Shown here piece after piece: positions 27,274 to 35,583 of a stretch of DNA of 64,000 nt; position 1 is the stretch's first letter; each line of letters starts with the position of its first letter. The translations under genes and the position numbers were made by a program. The notes under the pieces are model-generated. The model was not told where the DNA came from. It saw only the letters and a list, made by a program, of their open reading frames with translations, and did not search any database. Source of the stretch: Bradyrhizobium diazoefficiens (GTDB taxonomy: Bacteria; Pseudomonadota; Alphaproteobacteria; Rhizobiales; Xanthobacteraceae); NCBI RefSeq assembly GCF_018129965.1, contig NZ_JAFCKW010000015.1, forward strand, positions 62,001 through 126,000, written 5' to 3'.

Positions 27274-27573
27274 ATGTTTCTGGTCGATGCGCTGCTGATC
27301 CTCGCGATGTTGTTCTTCCTGTTCCTGCCGATCTCCGATCGCAGGACGGTGCAGATGCGGCTCTGCATGCTCTGCGCACTGCTGGCGATGTTCTCGGTCT
27401 CGATGATCCGCGCCCCGGTTGCGCCAGTACGGCTTGCGAGCCTCGCATCGCCTCTCGGCATGGTACGCGTGCCGCACATGCATCTCGACGGGCCGTCGTC
27501 AGCATTCTCGTCGCTGCCGACGTCGGAGATGCGATTGCTGCAGGGGCCAGGAAACAGCCAAGGAAAGTTCTGA
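27274..27573 (+). CDS. Small membrane-anchored hypothetical protein
   Basis: 99 residues with a strong ribosome site aaggaga (27262-27268) six bases before the ATG at 27274. An N-terminal helix (VDALLILAMLFFLFLPI) and a second (MRLCMLCALLAMFSVSMI) are followed by a polar Pro/Ser-rich tail. I do not recognise the family. The gene faces the GntR gene and no partner is obvious. Coding seems real because of the ribosome site and hydrophobic N-terminus, but it could be a lineage-restricted orphan. Confidence 0.6.
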   Translation: MFLVDALLILAMLFFLFLPISDRRTVQMRLCMLCALLAMFSVSMIRAPVAPVRLASLASPLGMVRVPHMHLDGPSSAFSSLPTSEMRLLQGPGNSQGKF

Positions 27574-27620
27574 CGGCAGCGATGAAGCCGGCACGACATC
27601 GAGCGAGGCGCTCGAGGCGT

Positions 27621-28286
27621 TCAACCGACCTTCAGCGCCTTGGCATAGACCACACCCGAATTGGTGATGTGCGTGCTCATCAGCGCCTCGAAGGCCGCGA
27701 ACTCGCCGCGCGCGAACAGATCGAGCAGCTTGCGATGTTCGTCGAACGAGGAGCGGGTGCGGACGTCGATCGGCGAGGTCAGATTGGTCCGGAGCGCCGC
27801 GACCCGGCTGGATGCGAGCTGGTAGGATTCGACGAGATAGCGGTTGCCGCAATGCGCGAACAGCCCTTCGTGAAACGCGGCGTCGGCGCGGCCATAGGCG
27901 ATGTTGTCCCTGGCTTCGACCGCCGGCTCCATCGCCGCGATCGCCTGGCTCATCGTTGCGACCGCACCGTCGCGATCGTGACGGAAGGCGAGCTCCGCGG
28001 CCCTGGGCTCGAGCGCGATGCGGAAAGTGCAGAGCGCGTCGATGTCCTCGGCGCTCGGCGTGAACACGAAGCTGCCGACTTGCGGCCGGATCACTACGAG
28101 GCCCTGTGCCTGCAACTGCCCCATTGCCTCGCGCACCGGCGTGCGGCTGACTCCGAAGGACTGTGCCACCATCTCCTCGGAGATCGCGGCGCCGAGCGTG
28201 AACTCGCCGTCGATGATGGCCTGCCGCAGCCGCTGCATCACCCGCTGCGACAGCGATTTCGGCGTATCGAGCTTGAGCGATCGCAT
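27621..28286 (-). CDS. GntR-family regulator, FCD (FadR C-terminal) type
   Basis: 221 residues. The N-terminal winged helix (SQRVMQRLRQAIIDGEFTLGAAISEEMVAQSFGVSRTPVREAMGQLQAQGLV) is followed by the helical FCD ligand domain with metal-binding histidines (GRADAAFHEGLFAHCGN, DEHRKLLDLFARG). FCD regulators usually sense small organic or sugar acids. It is the second gene of an operon with the FAD oxidase (6-base gap) and likely binds the palindrome at 29773-29789. Confidence 0.9.
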   Translation of the reverse strand: MRSLKLDTPKSLSQRVMQRLRQAIIDGEFTLGAAISEEMVAQSFGVSRTPVREAMGQLQAQGLVVIRPQVGSFVFTPSAEDIDALCTFRIALEPRAAELAFRHDRDGAVATMSQAIAAMEPAVEARDNIAYGRADAAFHEGLFAHCGNRYLVESYQLASSRVAALRTNLTSPIDVRTRSSFDEHRKLLDLFARGEFAAFEALMSTHITNSGVVYAKALKVG

Positions 28287-28292
28287 GTGATC

Positions 28293-29705
28293 TCAGAAGA
28301 CCTTGCCGGGATTGAGCAGATGATCGGGATCGAGCGCGGCCTTGAGCGTCCGCATCAGTGCGATCTCGGCGTCGCCCCTCGCATGTCCCAGCCATTTCTT
28401 CTTCAGCGTGCCGATGCCGTGCTCGGCGGAGACGCTGCCGCCCATCTCGCGCACGAGGCCGTAGATGATCGCATCCATCGCCTCCTTCGGCTGATGCTCG
28501 ACGGGAAGGCCGGTGACCCAGGAGACGAGGTGCAAATTGCCGTCGCCGATATGGCCGTAATACACGCTCTCGCAGCCCTCGATGCCATCCGCGAGCGCCG
28601 CCTTGCAGCGCGTGACGAATTCGTCCATGCGCGCCACCGCAAGGCCGATATCGTAGGAGATATGCGGTCCGAGCACCTGGCCGAACTCGGCGCAGATGTC
28701 TCGCACCCGCCAGAAGCCCTGCGTCTGCGCCAGTGATTGCGCCACGGCGGCGTCGACCAGTAGTCCGCGTTCCATCAGCCCCTCGAGCCAGCTCTGGAAG
28801 CGCGGTGCGTCCAGGCTCTCGTCGGTGCCTTGCGCTTCCACCAGCACATAGCGGCTGTCGCCTGCGGCGACCGGCGGCTTCACGCCGGCGCGCTTCGTGA
28901 TCACGTCCCAATAGTCCGGCCACATCACCTCGAACGCGGAGAGCAGCGGGCCGAGCCCGGAGCGCGCCGCATCCAGCAGCGCGATCACCGCGGCATAGTC
29001 TTCGAGCGCGCAGAGCGCGGCCATGGTCGAGCGCGGCTTCGGGAACAGTTTCAGCACCACGCGGGTGATGATGCCGAGCGTGCCTTCCGAGCCGATGAAG
29101 AGATGTTTGAGATCGTAGCCTGCGTTGTTCTTCATCAGCTTGTTGAGGCTGGTGATGATGGTGCCGTCAGGCAGCACCACCTCCAGGCCGAGCACCAGCT
29201 CGCGCGTCATGCCGTAGCGGATCACGCGGTTGCCGCCGGCATTGGTGGAGAGATTGCCGCCGATCGCGCAGGAGCCGCGCGAGCCGAGATCGAGCGGAAA
29301 GAACAAGCCGGCTTCGTCGGCGGCCTTCTGGATCGTCTCCAGCGGCGTGCCTGCTTTCACCGTCATCGTCATCGAGGCGCGATCGATCTCCTCGATGCCG
29401 CTCATTCGCTCGAGCGAGATCGCGACCCAGCCCGGCTCGGGCGAAGCGCCGCGGCAGAGCCCGGTCAGTCCGCCCTGCGGCACGAACGGCAGCTGCGCCC
29501 GCCGGCAGGTCAGAACCGCATCGGCAACGCCCTGCGCATCGGCCGGGCGGATCACCGCCAGCGGCGTCTGCGGCAGGCTCGCGCTCCAGTCGTTGCCATT
29601 GCGCGCGGGCACGTCGGTGCCGATCAGCACCGCAGCCGTGCCGAGCTTGTCGCGCAACGCGCCGAGCAATTGGTCGGGATGCTCAATGGGGGTCACCATG
29701 TTCAT
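28293..29705 (-). CDS. FAD-binding oxidase, GlcD/D-lactate dehydrogenase type
   Basis: 470 residues. The PCMH-type FAD domain (LPFVPQGGLTGLCRGASP, GSCAIGGNLSTNAGGNRVIRYGMTRELVLGLEVVL, GTLGIITRVVLKLFPKP) is followed by the FAD-oxidase C-terminal domain (YGHIGDGNLHL, SAEHGIGTLKKKWL, LDPDHLLNPGKVF). Such enzymes oxidise 2-hydroxy acids to 2-oxo acids. Start MNMVTPIEHPDQLL at 29705; the frame runs open to 30833 but only as antisense of the DapA-like gene. It is co-transcribed with the GntR gene and divergent from the DapA-like gene, suggesting one catabolic module for a hydroxy or sugar acid. Confidence 0.9.
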   Translation of the reverse strand: MNMVTPIEHPDQLLGALRDKLGTAAVLIGTDVPARNGNDWSASLPQTPLAVIRPADAQGVADAVLTCRRAQLPFVPQGGLTGLCRGASPEPGWVAISLERMSGIEEIDRASMTMTVKAGTPLETIQKAADEAGLFFPLDLGSRGSCAIGGNLSTNAGGNRVIRYGMTRELVLGLEVVLPDGTIITSLNKLMKNNAGYDLKHLFIGSEGTLGIITRVVLKLFPKPRSTMAALCALEDYAAVIALLDAARSGLGPLLSAFEVMWPDYWDVITKRAGVKPPVAAGDSRYVLVEAQGTDESLDAPRFQSWLEGLMERGLLVDAAVAQSLAQTQGFWRVRDICAEFGQVLGPHISYDIGLAVARMDEFVTRCKAALADGIEGCESVYYGHIGDGNLHLVSWVTGLPVEHQPKEAMDAIIYGLVREMGGSVSAEHGIGTLKKKWLGHARGDAEIALMRTLKAALDPDHLLNPGKVF

Positions 29706-29772
29706 GCGAGACCTTCTTGCGATTCCGGCTGCGCCCTGCGTGCCGCGACGGTGGAAAACATTTGCACTGCTC

Positions 29773-29789
29773 TTGTATGTAAGGTACAA
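29773..29789. promoter_or_regulatory. Palindrome ttgta-N7-tacaa, candidate GntR operator
   Basis: Inverted half-sites TTGTA (29773-29777) and TACAA (29785-29789) in the 180-base gap between the divergent oxidase and DapA-like genes, 68 bases from one start codon and 97 from the other. FCD/FadR-type regulators bind short T-G-T/A-C-A palindromes, so the neighbouring GntR protein is the likely ligand (inference). Confidence 0.45.
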
Positions 29790-29885
29790 CCCGAAAAGTA
29801 AAGCAAAAACAATGCACGGGAAGGCCTCTCGGGATCGTGGAAGATCAACGGCTCGGTCCCCCGGGGCGCAGCAAAGGGCGGAGTG

Positions 29886-30770
29886 ATGACTGAGGCAATT
29901 CGCGGGTTCTGGGTGGCGTCGGCGACACCGCTGGCAACGGATGGCAGCGCGGATTCCGCCAAGCTTGCCGCCCATGCGAAGCAGCTCTTCAGCAAGGGCG
30001 TCGACGGCGTCGTGCTGTTCGGCACCACCGGCGAGGGCACCTCGTTCAGTGTCGCTGAACGCGTCGCGACCGTCGAAGCGCTGCTCAAGTCCGGCGTCGC
30101 GCCCGAGCGCATCGGCATCGGCGGCGGCTTTCCCGCCATCAGCGACAGCATCGCGCTGACCCGCGCGGTGCTCGGCCTCGGCCTGCGCCACATGCTGTAC
30201 CTGCCGCCCTACTTCGATCGCAGCGTGACGCCCGAGGGTATCGAGGATGCCTTCGCCGCGATCTTCGACGGCGTTGCAGACGATCGCCTGCGCGCCTCGC
30301 TTTATCACATCCCGCAGGTCTCCGGCGTTGCGATCCCGAACGCGGTCGCGGCGAACCTGCGCAAGCGCTACGGCAAGCTGGTTGCGGGTCTCAAGGACTC
30401 CAGCGGTGACTTCAAGCAATTCCAGGCGTTTCGTGCCGCCGCTCCCGAATTGGCCATCACCGTCGGCAACGAAACCGACATCGCCCGCGCGATTGCCGGT
30501 GGCGGCGCCGGGACGATCTGCGGCATGGCCAACATCGCCCCGGAACTGGTCAAGGCGATGATCGACGGCAAGGATGTCGAAGCGCGCATGCAGGCCGCGG
30601 TCGATATCGTGGTGAAGTCGCCATCCTTCCTCGCGACCTTGAAGGCCATTCTTGCTGCGCAAACGGGCGATGCGAGCTGGTTGCGCGTGCGGCCGCCGCT
30701 CCGTGCCTCGTCCGATGGCGCGGCGCTCAAGCGTAAACTCGACGAGCTGATCACTCCCGCCATCGCATGA
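29886..30770 (+). CDS. Dihydrodipicolinate synthase (DapA) family aldolase
   Basis: 294 residues from the ATG at 29886 (a GTG one codon upstream is also in frame). N-acetylneuraminate lyase/DHDPS superfamily: GVVLFGTTGEGTSFS, the catalytic tyrosine in ASLYHIPQVSG and the Schiff-base lysine in VAGLKDSSGD are all present, so it should be an active class I aldolase acting on or releasing a 2-oxo acid. Divergence from a 2-hydroxy-acid oxidase and its GntR regulator argues for sugar-acid or hydroxy-acid catabolism rather than lysine synthesis. Confidence 0.88.
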   Translation: MTEAIRGFWVASATPLATDGSADSAKLAAHAKQLFSKGVDGVVLFGTTGEGTSFSVAERVATVEALLKSGVAPERIGIGGGFPAISDSIALTRAVLGLGLRHMLYLPPYFDRSVTPEGIEDAFAAIFDGVADDRLRASLYHIPQVSGVAIPNAVAANLRKRYGKLVAGLKDSSGDFKQFQAFRAAAPELAITVGNETDIARAIAGGGAGTICGMANIAPELVKAMIDGKDVEARMQAAVDIVVKSPSFLATLKAILAAQTGDASWLRVRPPLRASSDGAALKRKLDELITPAIA

Positions 30771-30786
30771 GATCGCATAGTAGCGC

Positions 30787-30819
30787 GACACGCTGATGCG
30801 AATTCGCGCACAGCGTGTC
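30787..30819 (+). terminator. Hairpin after the DapA-like gene
   Basis: Nine-base arms gacacgctg (30787-30795) and cagcgtgtc (30811-30819), with a partly self-paired loop, 17 bases after the stop. A second hairpin (30833-30839 with 30845-30851) follows. There is no T-run, so this may be a Rho-assisted or non-canonical end. Confidence 0.45.
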
Positions 30820-30868
30820 ACGCGCGACGTCACGGCAATTCGTGATTGCCGATTGGCGTCGGTCTTTG

Positions 30869-30900
30869 TTTAGAACGATTCAACACTAGAGCGATTCAAC
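30869..30900. promoter_or_regulatory. Tandem 14-mer upstream of the TonB receptor; possible Irr/iron control element
   Basis: tagaacgattcaac (30871-30884) and tagagcgattcaac (30887-30900) are repeated with a 16-bp period, about 80-110 bases before the receptor start. The first copy, preceded by tt, gives TTTAGAACGATTC. This resembles the left half of the rhizobial iron control element bound by Irr, but the right half is degenerate. The assignment is tentative. Confidence 0.35.
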
Positions 30901-30981
30901 GCCGCCCACGGTTCTCTTCACGCTCTGCGATTGCTAGACGCGCAAGCTTCATAGCTGCTGCAGAACTGAAGTGGAACGAAA

Positions 30982-33309
30982 GTGCGTGTCAATGCGGATG
31001 GCCCGATCGATGGTCATCGTGCCGGCAAGAGCCGAGCCTGTCTTCTCATCGGAGCAGCCGTGCTCCTCGCCGAACTCCCCTCCAATTCGACGATCGCGCA
31101 GGCGCAATCCGCATTGCCTCCTGTGACGGTGGATGCTCCCGTGCAACGACCGAAGCCGGCCCGGGCGTCGGAATCGTCGCAACGTCGCACGCAAGCGGCT
31201 GCGCGTCAGCGCAGCCGGAACGCCGCTGCTCCAGCCGCGCCGACACTGTCGGAGCGCGCAGCCGCGCAGGCCGCCGCGCAACAAGCCGCCAGGCTCGGCT
31301 ATCGCGCGATGCCGAGTGCGACCACGCTGCGTAGCGGCGCCTCGCCGCTCGACACTTCGCAAACCGTCAACGTCGTCCCCGTGCAGGTTCTCAAGGACCA
31401 GCTGCCGCGCAACATCGACGATGCGCTGGCCAATATCAGCGGCATCACCCAGACCAATACGCTGGCCGGCACCCAGGACGCCGTGATCCGCCGCGGCTTC
31501 GGCGACAACCGCGACGGCTCAATCATGCGCAACGGCATGCCGCTGGTGCAGGGGCGCAGCCTTAACGCCGCCGTCGAGAGTGTCGAGGTGCTGAAGGGAC
31601 CCGCCTCGTTGCTCTACGGAATCATGGACCCCGGCGGCATCGTCAACACCATCAGCAAGCGTCCGGAGCTCTACCAGCACGGTTCGGTCACGCTGCTGGG
31701 CTCGACCTACGCCAACAACCGCAGTGGGGCCGACGGCACCTTGGACATCACAGGTCCAATTGGTGACCAGGGCCTTGCCTACCGCTTCGTAGGCTACGGT
31801 GTGAGCGAGGACTATTGGCGCAATTTCGGCCGCCATCGGGAAATGCTCGTGAACCCGTCGCTTGCCTGGTACGGCGAGACCACGACGATCCAGCTCACCT
31901 ATGAGCACCGCGAATTCATCACTCCGTTCGACCGCGGGACCGCCTTCGTCAACGGCGCACCACTGGCGATCCCGAAGACGCGCCGGCTCGACGAGCCCTT
32001 CAACAACATGTGGGGCACTTCTGACCTGATACAGGGCTCGGTCGAACAGAAGCTCGGCGACAATTGGAAGGTCACGGCAGCCTACAGCTACAACACCGAG
32101 ACCTATAGCGCCAATCAGCTTCGGATCACCGGCGTCAACGCCAAGACCGGCGTCGAGACCCGCAGCAACGACGGCACACAGAACTCGCTGAGCAACGCCA
32201 GCTACGGCACTTCCTATCTGCAGGGCGACGTCTGGGCGGGCGGCTTCCGCAACGAGATCCTGTTCGGCGGCGAGGCACTGTATCGCACGATCGATCGCCG
32301 CGATTTGATCCGGCAGGCGACTGCGAGCTTCAATTTCTACAATCCGGTCTATGGCTTGGTCACACCGGGCACAACCGTTTCGGCGACCGACAGCGAGCAG
32401 ACCGACAAGCTCGGCACCCGCGGCTTCTTCGCCCAGGACACGTTCCATCTGACCAACTGGCTGTCCGTGGTCGGCGGCGTGCGCTGGATGGAGTACGAGC
32501 AGCTCGCCGGAAAAGGCCGGCCTGTCTTCGTGACCAACACCAATTTGGCAGGCGACAAGGTGCTGCCGCTTGGCGTCGTCATCGTCAAGCTGAGCGATGA
32601 GCTCTCGTATTATGTGAGCTATACGCAGTCGTTGAAGCCGACTTCGACAATCGCTCTTTTCTCCGGAGCCCCCACTGGCTTCGTCGTGGACTCCACAATT
32701 GCGCCCGAAGAGGGAACCCAGTGGGAGACCGGTGTCAAATTCGACGTCAACAAGCGGCTGTCCGGCACTTTGGCGATCTACGACATCGAGAAGAAGAACG
32801 TGCTGGTCCGCGACGATCTTGGCAACAACACCATCGCGATACGGACGTCCGCGAAGGCGCGGTCGCGTGGCGTCGAATTGGACGTGACCGGCAAGCTGAC
32901 CGACGATTGGAGCATCATCGGAAGCTACGGCTATACTGACGCGCGCCTGATCAACGATCCCGTCAACGGTGACGCCAAATTGCTGAACGCCGCGATGAAC
33001 ACGGCTTCGCTCTATGTTGTCTACGATTTCGGCGACCGGCTTCCTGGTCGTCTGCGGCTTGGAGGCGGAGCGCACTATGTCGGCGACCGGCCGGGCGACT
33101 CCGCCAACACGTTCTTTCTGCCGGCCTATACCGTTGCAGACGTCTTTGCGACCTATGACACGAAAGTCGACAAGACGCCGGTGACCTATCAGTTCAACAT
33201 CAAGAACCTGTTCGACAAGGTCTACTATACGTCCACCACCGGCAGTCCTTTGGCCGTCGCGATCGGCGATGCCCGACGCTTCTCGTTGTCGGCCACGGTG
33301 AAGTTCTAG
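30982..33309 (+). CDS. TonB-dependent siderophore receptor
   Basis: 775 residues from a GTG at 30982. A signal segment (CLLIGAAVLLAELPSNSTIAQA) is followed by a TonB-box-like LPPVTVDAP, a long Ala/Arg-rich linker, and the plug domain (VPVQVLKDQLPRNIDDALANISGI, RRGFGDNRDGSIMRNG, VEVLKGPASLLYG, PGGIVNTISKRP). A 22-strand-type barrel ends RRFSLSATVKF. It takes up ferric siderophores across the outer membrane using TonB. The FhuA/FegA-like plug suggests a hydroxamate or catecholate ligand that cannot be fixed from sequence. It is first in a three-gene iron cluster; the next gene starts 2 bases after its stop. Confidence 0.92.
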   Translation: MRVNADGPIDGHRAGKSRACLLIGAAVLLAELPSNSTIAQAQSALPPVTVDAPVQRPKPARASESSQRRTQAAARQRSRNAAAPAAPTLSERAAAQAAAQQAARLGYRAMPSATTLRSGASPLDTSQTVNVVPVQVLKDQLPRNIDDALANISGITQTNTLAGTQDAVIRRGFGDNRDGSIMRNGMPLVQGRSLNAAVESVEVLKGPASLLYGIMDPGGIVNTISKRPELYQHGSVTLLGSTYANNRSGADGTLDITGPIGDQGLAYRFVGYGVSEDYWRNFGRHREMLVNPSLAWYGETTTIQLTYEHREFITPFDRGTAFVNGAPLAIPKTRRLDEPFNNMWGTSDLIQGSVEQKLGDNWKVTAAYSYNTETYSANQLRITGVNAKTGVETRSNDGTQNSLSNASYGTSYLQGDVWAGGFRNEILFGGEALYRTIDRRDLIRQATASFNFYNPVYGLVTPGTTVSATDSEQTDKLGTRGFFAQDTFHLTNWLSVVGGVRWMEYEQLAGKGRPVFVTNTNLAGDKVLPLGVVIVKLSDELSYYVSYTQSLKPTSTIALFSGAPTGFVVDSTIAPEEGTQWETGVKFDVNKRLSGTLAIYDIEKKNVLVRDDLGNNTIAIRTSAKARSRGVELDVTGKLTDDWSIIGSYGYTDARLINDPVNGDAKLLNAAMNTASLYVVYDFGDRLPGRLRLGGGAHYVGDRPGDSANTFFLPAYTVADVFATYDTKVDKTPVTYQFNIKNLFDKVYYTSTTGSPLAVAIGDARRFSLSATVKF

Positions 33310-33311
33310 CG

Positions 33312-34340
33312 ATGGCGGCGCGGCACAAAGCCGTCGCGGTCCTGATCGCGCTGGCGTCTATTTGCCTTGCCGCCACGGGTGCGAGCCGCGCCGGGGAAAT
33401 CACGCTCTATTCGACCAGGGAAGTCGCCCTGGTCGCACCCGTCGTTGCCGCGTTCACGGAAGCCAGCGGCGTCAAGGTCGACGTCGTCTTCGTCGAGGAC
33501 AGTCTGGTCAAGCGCCTCGCGTCGGAGGGCGAGACATCGCCGGCCGACGTGCTGCTGACGATCGGGCTGGACAAGACGACCCAGCTCTCCACCCGCGGTC
33601 TGACGCAAGCCGTTGCTTCGCCGCACCTTGAACAGGCTGTGCCGGCACATCTGCGCGGCGCCGGGGCGCAATGGATCACGCTCGCCATCCGTCCCCGCAT
33701 CGTGCTGATGCGCAAGGACAGCGCGCTCGCGGCGATCGACTATGAAGATCTCGCGGGTCCGCAATGGCGAGGCAAGCTTTGCATGCGCTCGGCGTTGCAT
33801 CAGAACAATGTGGCGCTGGTCGCGGCCTATCTCGTCCATCACGGCGAAGCCGCAACAGAGGTCTGGCTGTCTGGACTTAAGTCCAATCTCGTCCACAGGC
33901 CTGATGGCAAGGACAACGACGTGATCCGCGAGATCGCGCAAGGCATTTGCGAGATTGGCATAGCCAATACCGTCGCATTGGCGCAATTGCGTGACGGACG
34001 AGAAGGTGCGGATTTGCGCGCCTGGGCGATGAAGATCAAGGCGATGCCGACGACGTTCAAGAGCGGCGGCACGCATGTGAATCTCACTGGCGCTGCCATC
34101 GCGAAACACGCGCCGCATCCGCAATTGGCGCGACAGTTGCTCGAATTCCTCGTCACGCCGGCGGCGCAGCGGATCTTCGCCGCCGCCGAACTGGAATATC
34201 CTGTGCTTGCCGAGGCGGAGCGTGCTCCGATCGTGGCCGAGATTGGCTCGTTCGCCGCCGATGGGCTGCCTATCGACGAGATCGCCGGACAGCAGCAGGC
34301 CGCCATCGCGCTCATCAAGAAGGTGGGATTCGATGACTAG
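33312..34340 (+). CDS. Iron(III) ABC transporter-type periplasmic binding protein
   Basis: 342 residues. A signal peptide (VLIALASICLAATGASRA) is followed by a FutA/FbpA-like ferric-binding fold: ITLYSTREVALVAPVVAAFTEASGVKVDVVF, PADVLLTIGLDKTTQL, CEIGIANTVALAQL and FKSGGTHVNLTGAAIAKHAP. It would carry iron or an iron chelate in the periplasm. No permease or ATPase follows. Instead the stop overlaps the start of a PepSY membrane protein by 8 bases, and the receptor gene ends 2 bases before it, so the three are one operon. Confidence 0.88.
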   Translation: MAARHKAVAVLIALASICLAATGASRAGEITLYSTREVALVAPVVAAFTEASGVKVDVVFVEDSLVKRLASEGETSPADVLLTIGLDKTTQLSTRGLTQAVASPHLEQAVPAHLRGAGAQWITLAIRPRIVLMRKDSALAAIDYEDLAGPQWRGKLCMRSALHQNNVALVAAYLVHHGEAATEVWLSGLKSNLVHRPDGKDNDVIREIAQGICEIGIANTVALAQLRDGREGADLRAWAMKIKAMPTTFKSGGTHVNLTGAAIAKHAPHPQLARQLLEFLVTPAAQRIFAAAELEYPVLAEAERAPIVAEIGSFAADGLPIDEIAGQQQAAIALIKKVGFDD

Positions 34341-35511
34341 GCCGGTAAACAAGATCAAGGCGGCCCTGCTCCAGGTCCACTCCATTGCGGGCCTGATCCT
34401 GGCGCTTCTGCTCGCCCTGATCGCGCTGACCGGCGCGGTCATGAGCTTCGAGGACGAGATCGTCGAGCACCTGAATGTCGAAATCATGCAGGTCACGCCG
34501 CGTCAGGCATCGGCGCTGATGCCAGACGAATTGGTCGCGCGGCTGGAGGCGGGCCAGGATGTCGGCCAGGTCGCCGCGGTCGCGCTGTCGAGCGATCCGT
34601 CCGCCGCCGTACGTGTCCGCTTCGGCCGCGAAGAGCAGGGCACGCGGCGCACCTCGCTGTACGTCGATCCCTACGATGCGCATGTGCTGGGTTCGCCGCG
34701 GGGCGAGGAATTCTTTGCGACGGTCCGCCGGCTGCATCGCTGGCTGCTCATTCCCGGCGATGCCAAGGGCTGGGGGCGCCAGGTCACCGGCATTGCCGCG
34801 CTCGGCCTTATCGTCATGCTCGTCTCGGGCCTCGTGCTGCGCTGGCCGCGCCGCGCAAGCAGCCTGAAGATGTGGCTGAAGCCAGATCTCGGGCTCAGCG
34901 GCCGCGGCCTGCACCGGTCGCTGCACGCCGTCATCGGCACCTGGGTTCTTCCGATCTACCTGGTGATGACGCTCACGGGGCTGTGGTACTCGTTCGACTG
35001 GTACAAGGACGGCGTCGTCTGGCTGCTGTCGCGCCCGCATGTCGCCGCCGCGAAGATGCAGCCGAAGCAGCCACGTGCACCCGGCCGGTCCGATCCGGTT
35101 CAATCCATGGGATTCGATCGCGCATGGGCGACGTTCCAGCGTGAAGAGGGCAATCGCTTCTCCAGGGCCTTGCTGATGTTGCCCGCCGGGCCGGGCACGG
35201 CGATCCGGATCCGGTCATGGGGAAAAGACTCCACGCTCGACACCACCCGCGACGAATTCCGCGTCGACGCCGTGACCGGCCAGTTGATCTCATCCGACCG
35301 CTACGCTGACAAGACGGTCGGCGAGAGGATCATCGCCAACGTGCTCGACATCCATCGCGGGGCAATTCTGGGCTGGCCCGGCAAGCTCGCCTTCATGATC
35401 GCCGCAGCCCTGATGCCGCTGTTCGCGGTGACCGGTCTCCTGCTCCATCTGTCGCGCCGCAAATTGCGGCGCCCGGCGCCGCCGCTCGGGCGGCTTGTCC
35501 CGGGCGAGTGA
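34333..35511 (+). CDS. PepSY-associated transmembrane protein (FegB/reductase-like)
   Basis: 392 residues from the ATG at 34333, overlapping the previous stop. Membrane helices: LLQVHSIAGLILALLLALIALTGAVMSFED, IAALGLIVMLVSGLVLRWP, VIGTWVLPIYLVMTLTGLWYSF, and FMIAAALMPLFAVTGLLLHLSRR. Histidines in QVHSIAG, RLHRWLL, GLHRSLHAV and DIHRG are placed as in heme-binding PepSY_TM proteins, which act as inner-membrane ferric-siderophore reductases or the FegB partner of ferrichrome receptors. The C-terminus stays cytoplasmic. Confidence 0.85.
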   Translation: MTRPVNKIKAALLQVHSIAGLILALLLALIALTGAVMSFEDEIVEHLNVEIMQVTPRQASALMPDELVARLEAGQDVGQVAAVALSSDPSAAVRVRFGREEQGTRRTSLYVDPYDAHVLGSPRGEEFFATVRRLHRWLLIPGDAKGWGRQVTGIAALGLIVMLVSGLVLRWPRRASSLKMWLKPDLGLSGRGLHRSLHAVIGTWVLPIYLVMTLTGLWYSFDWYKDGVVWLLSRPHVAAAKMQPKQPRAPGRSDPVQSMGFDRAWATFQREEGNRFSRALLMLPAGPGTAIRIRSWGKDSTLDTTRDEFRVDAVTGQLISSDRYADKTVGERIIANVLDIHRGAILGWPGKLAFMIAAALMPLFAVTGLLLHLSRRKLRRPAPPLGRLVPGE

Positions 35512-35583
35512 CGCAGGCAAAGGCTAGCCAACGCGCGTCCGATCGGTCAAAACCCGTGGCATGATCTCGTCAAGGTTCGCGCC

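Noticed and set aside
29706..30833. Upstream extension of the FAD oxidase frame.
   Set aside because: It only reads antisense through the DapA-like gene; the family N-terminus begins at 29705.
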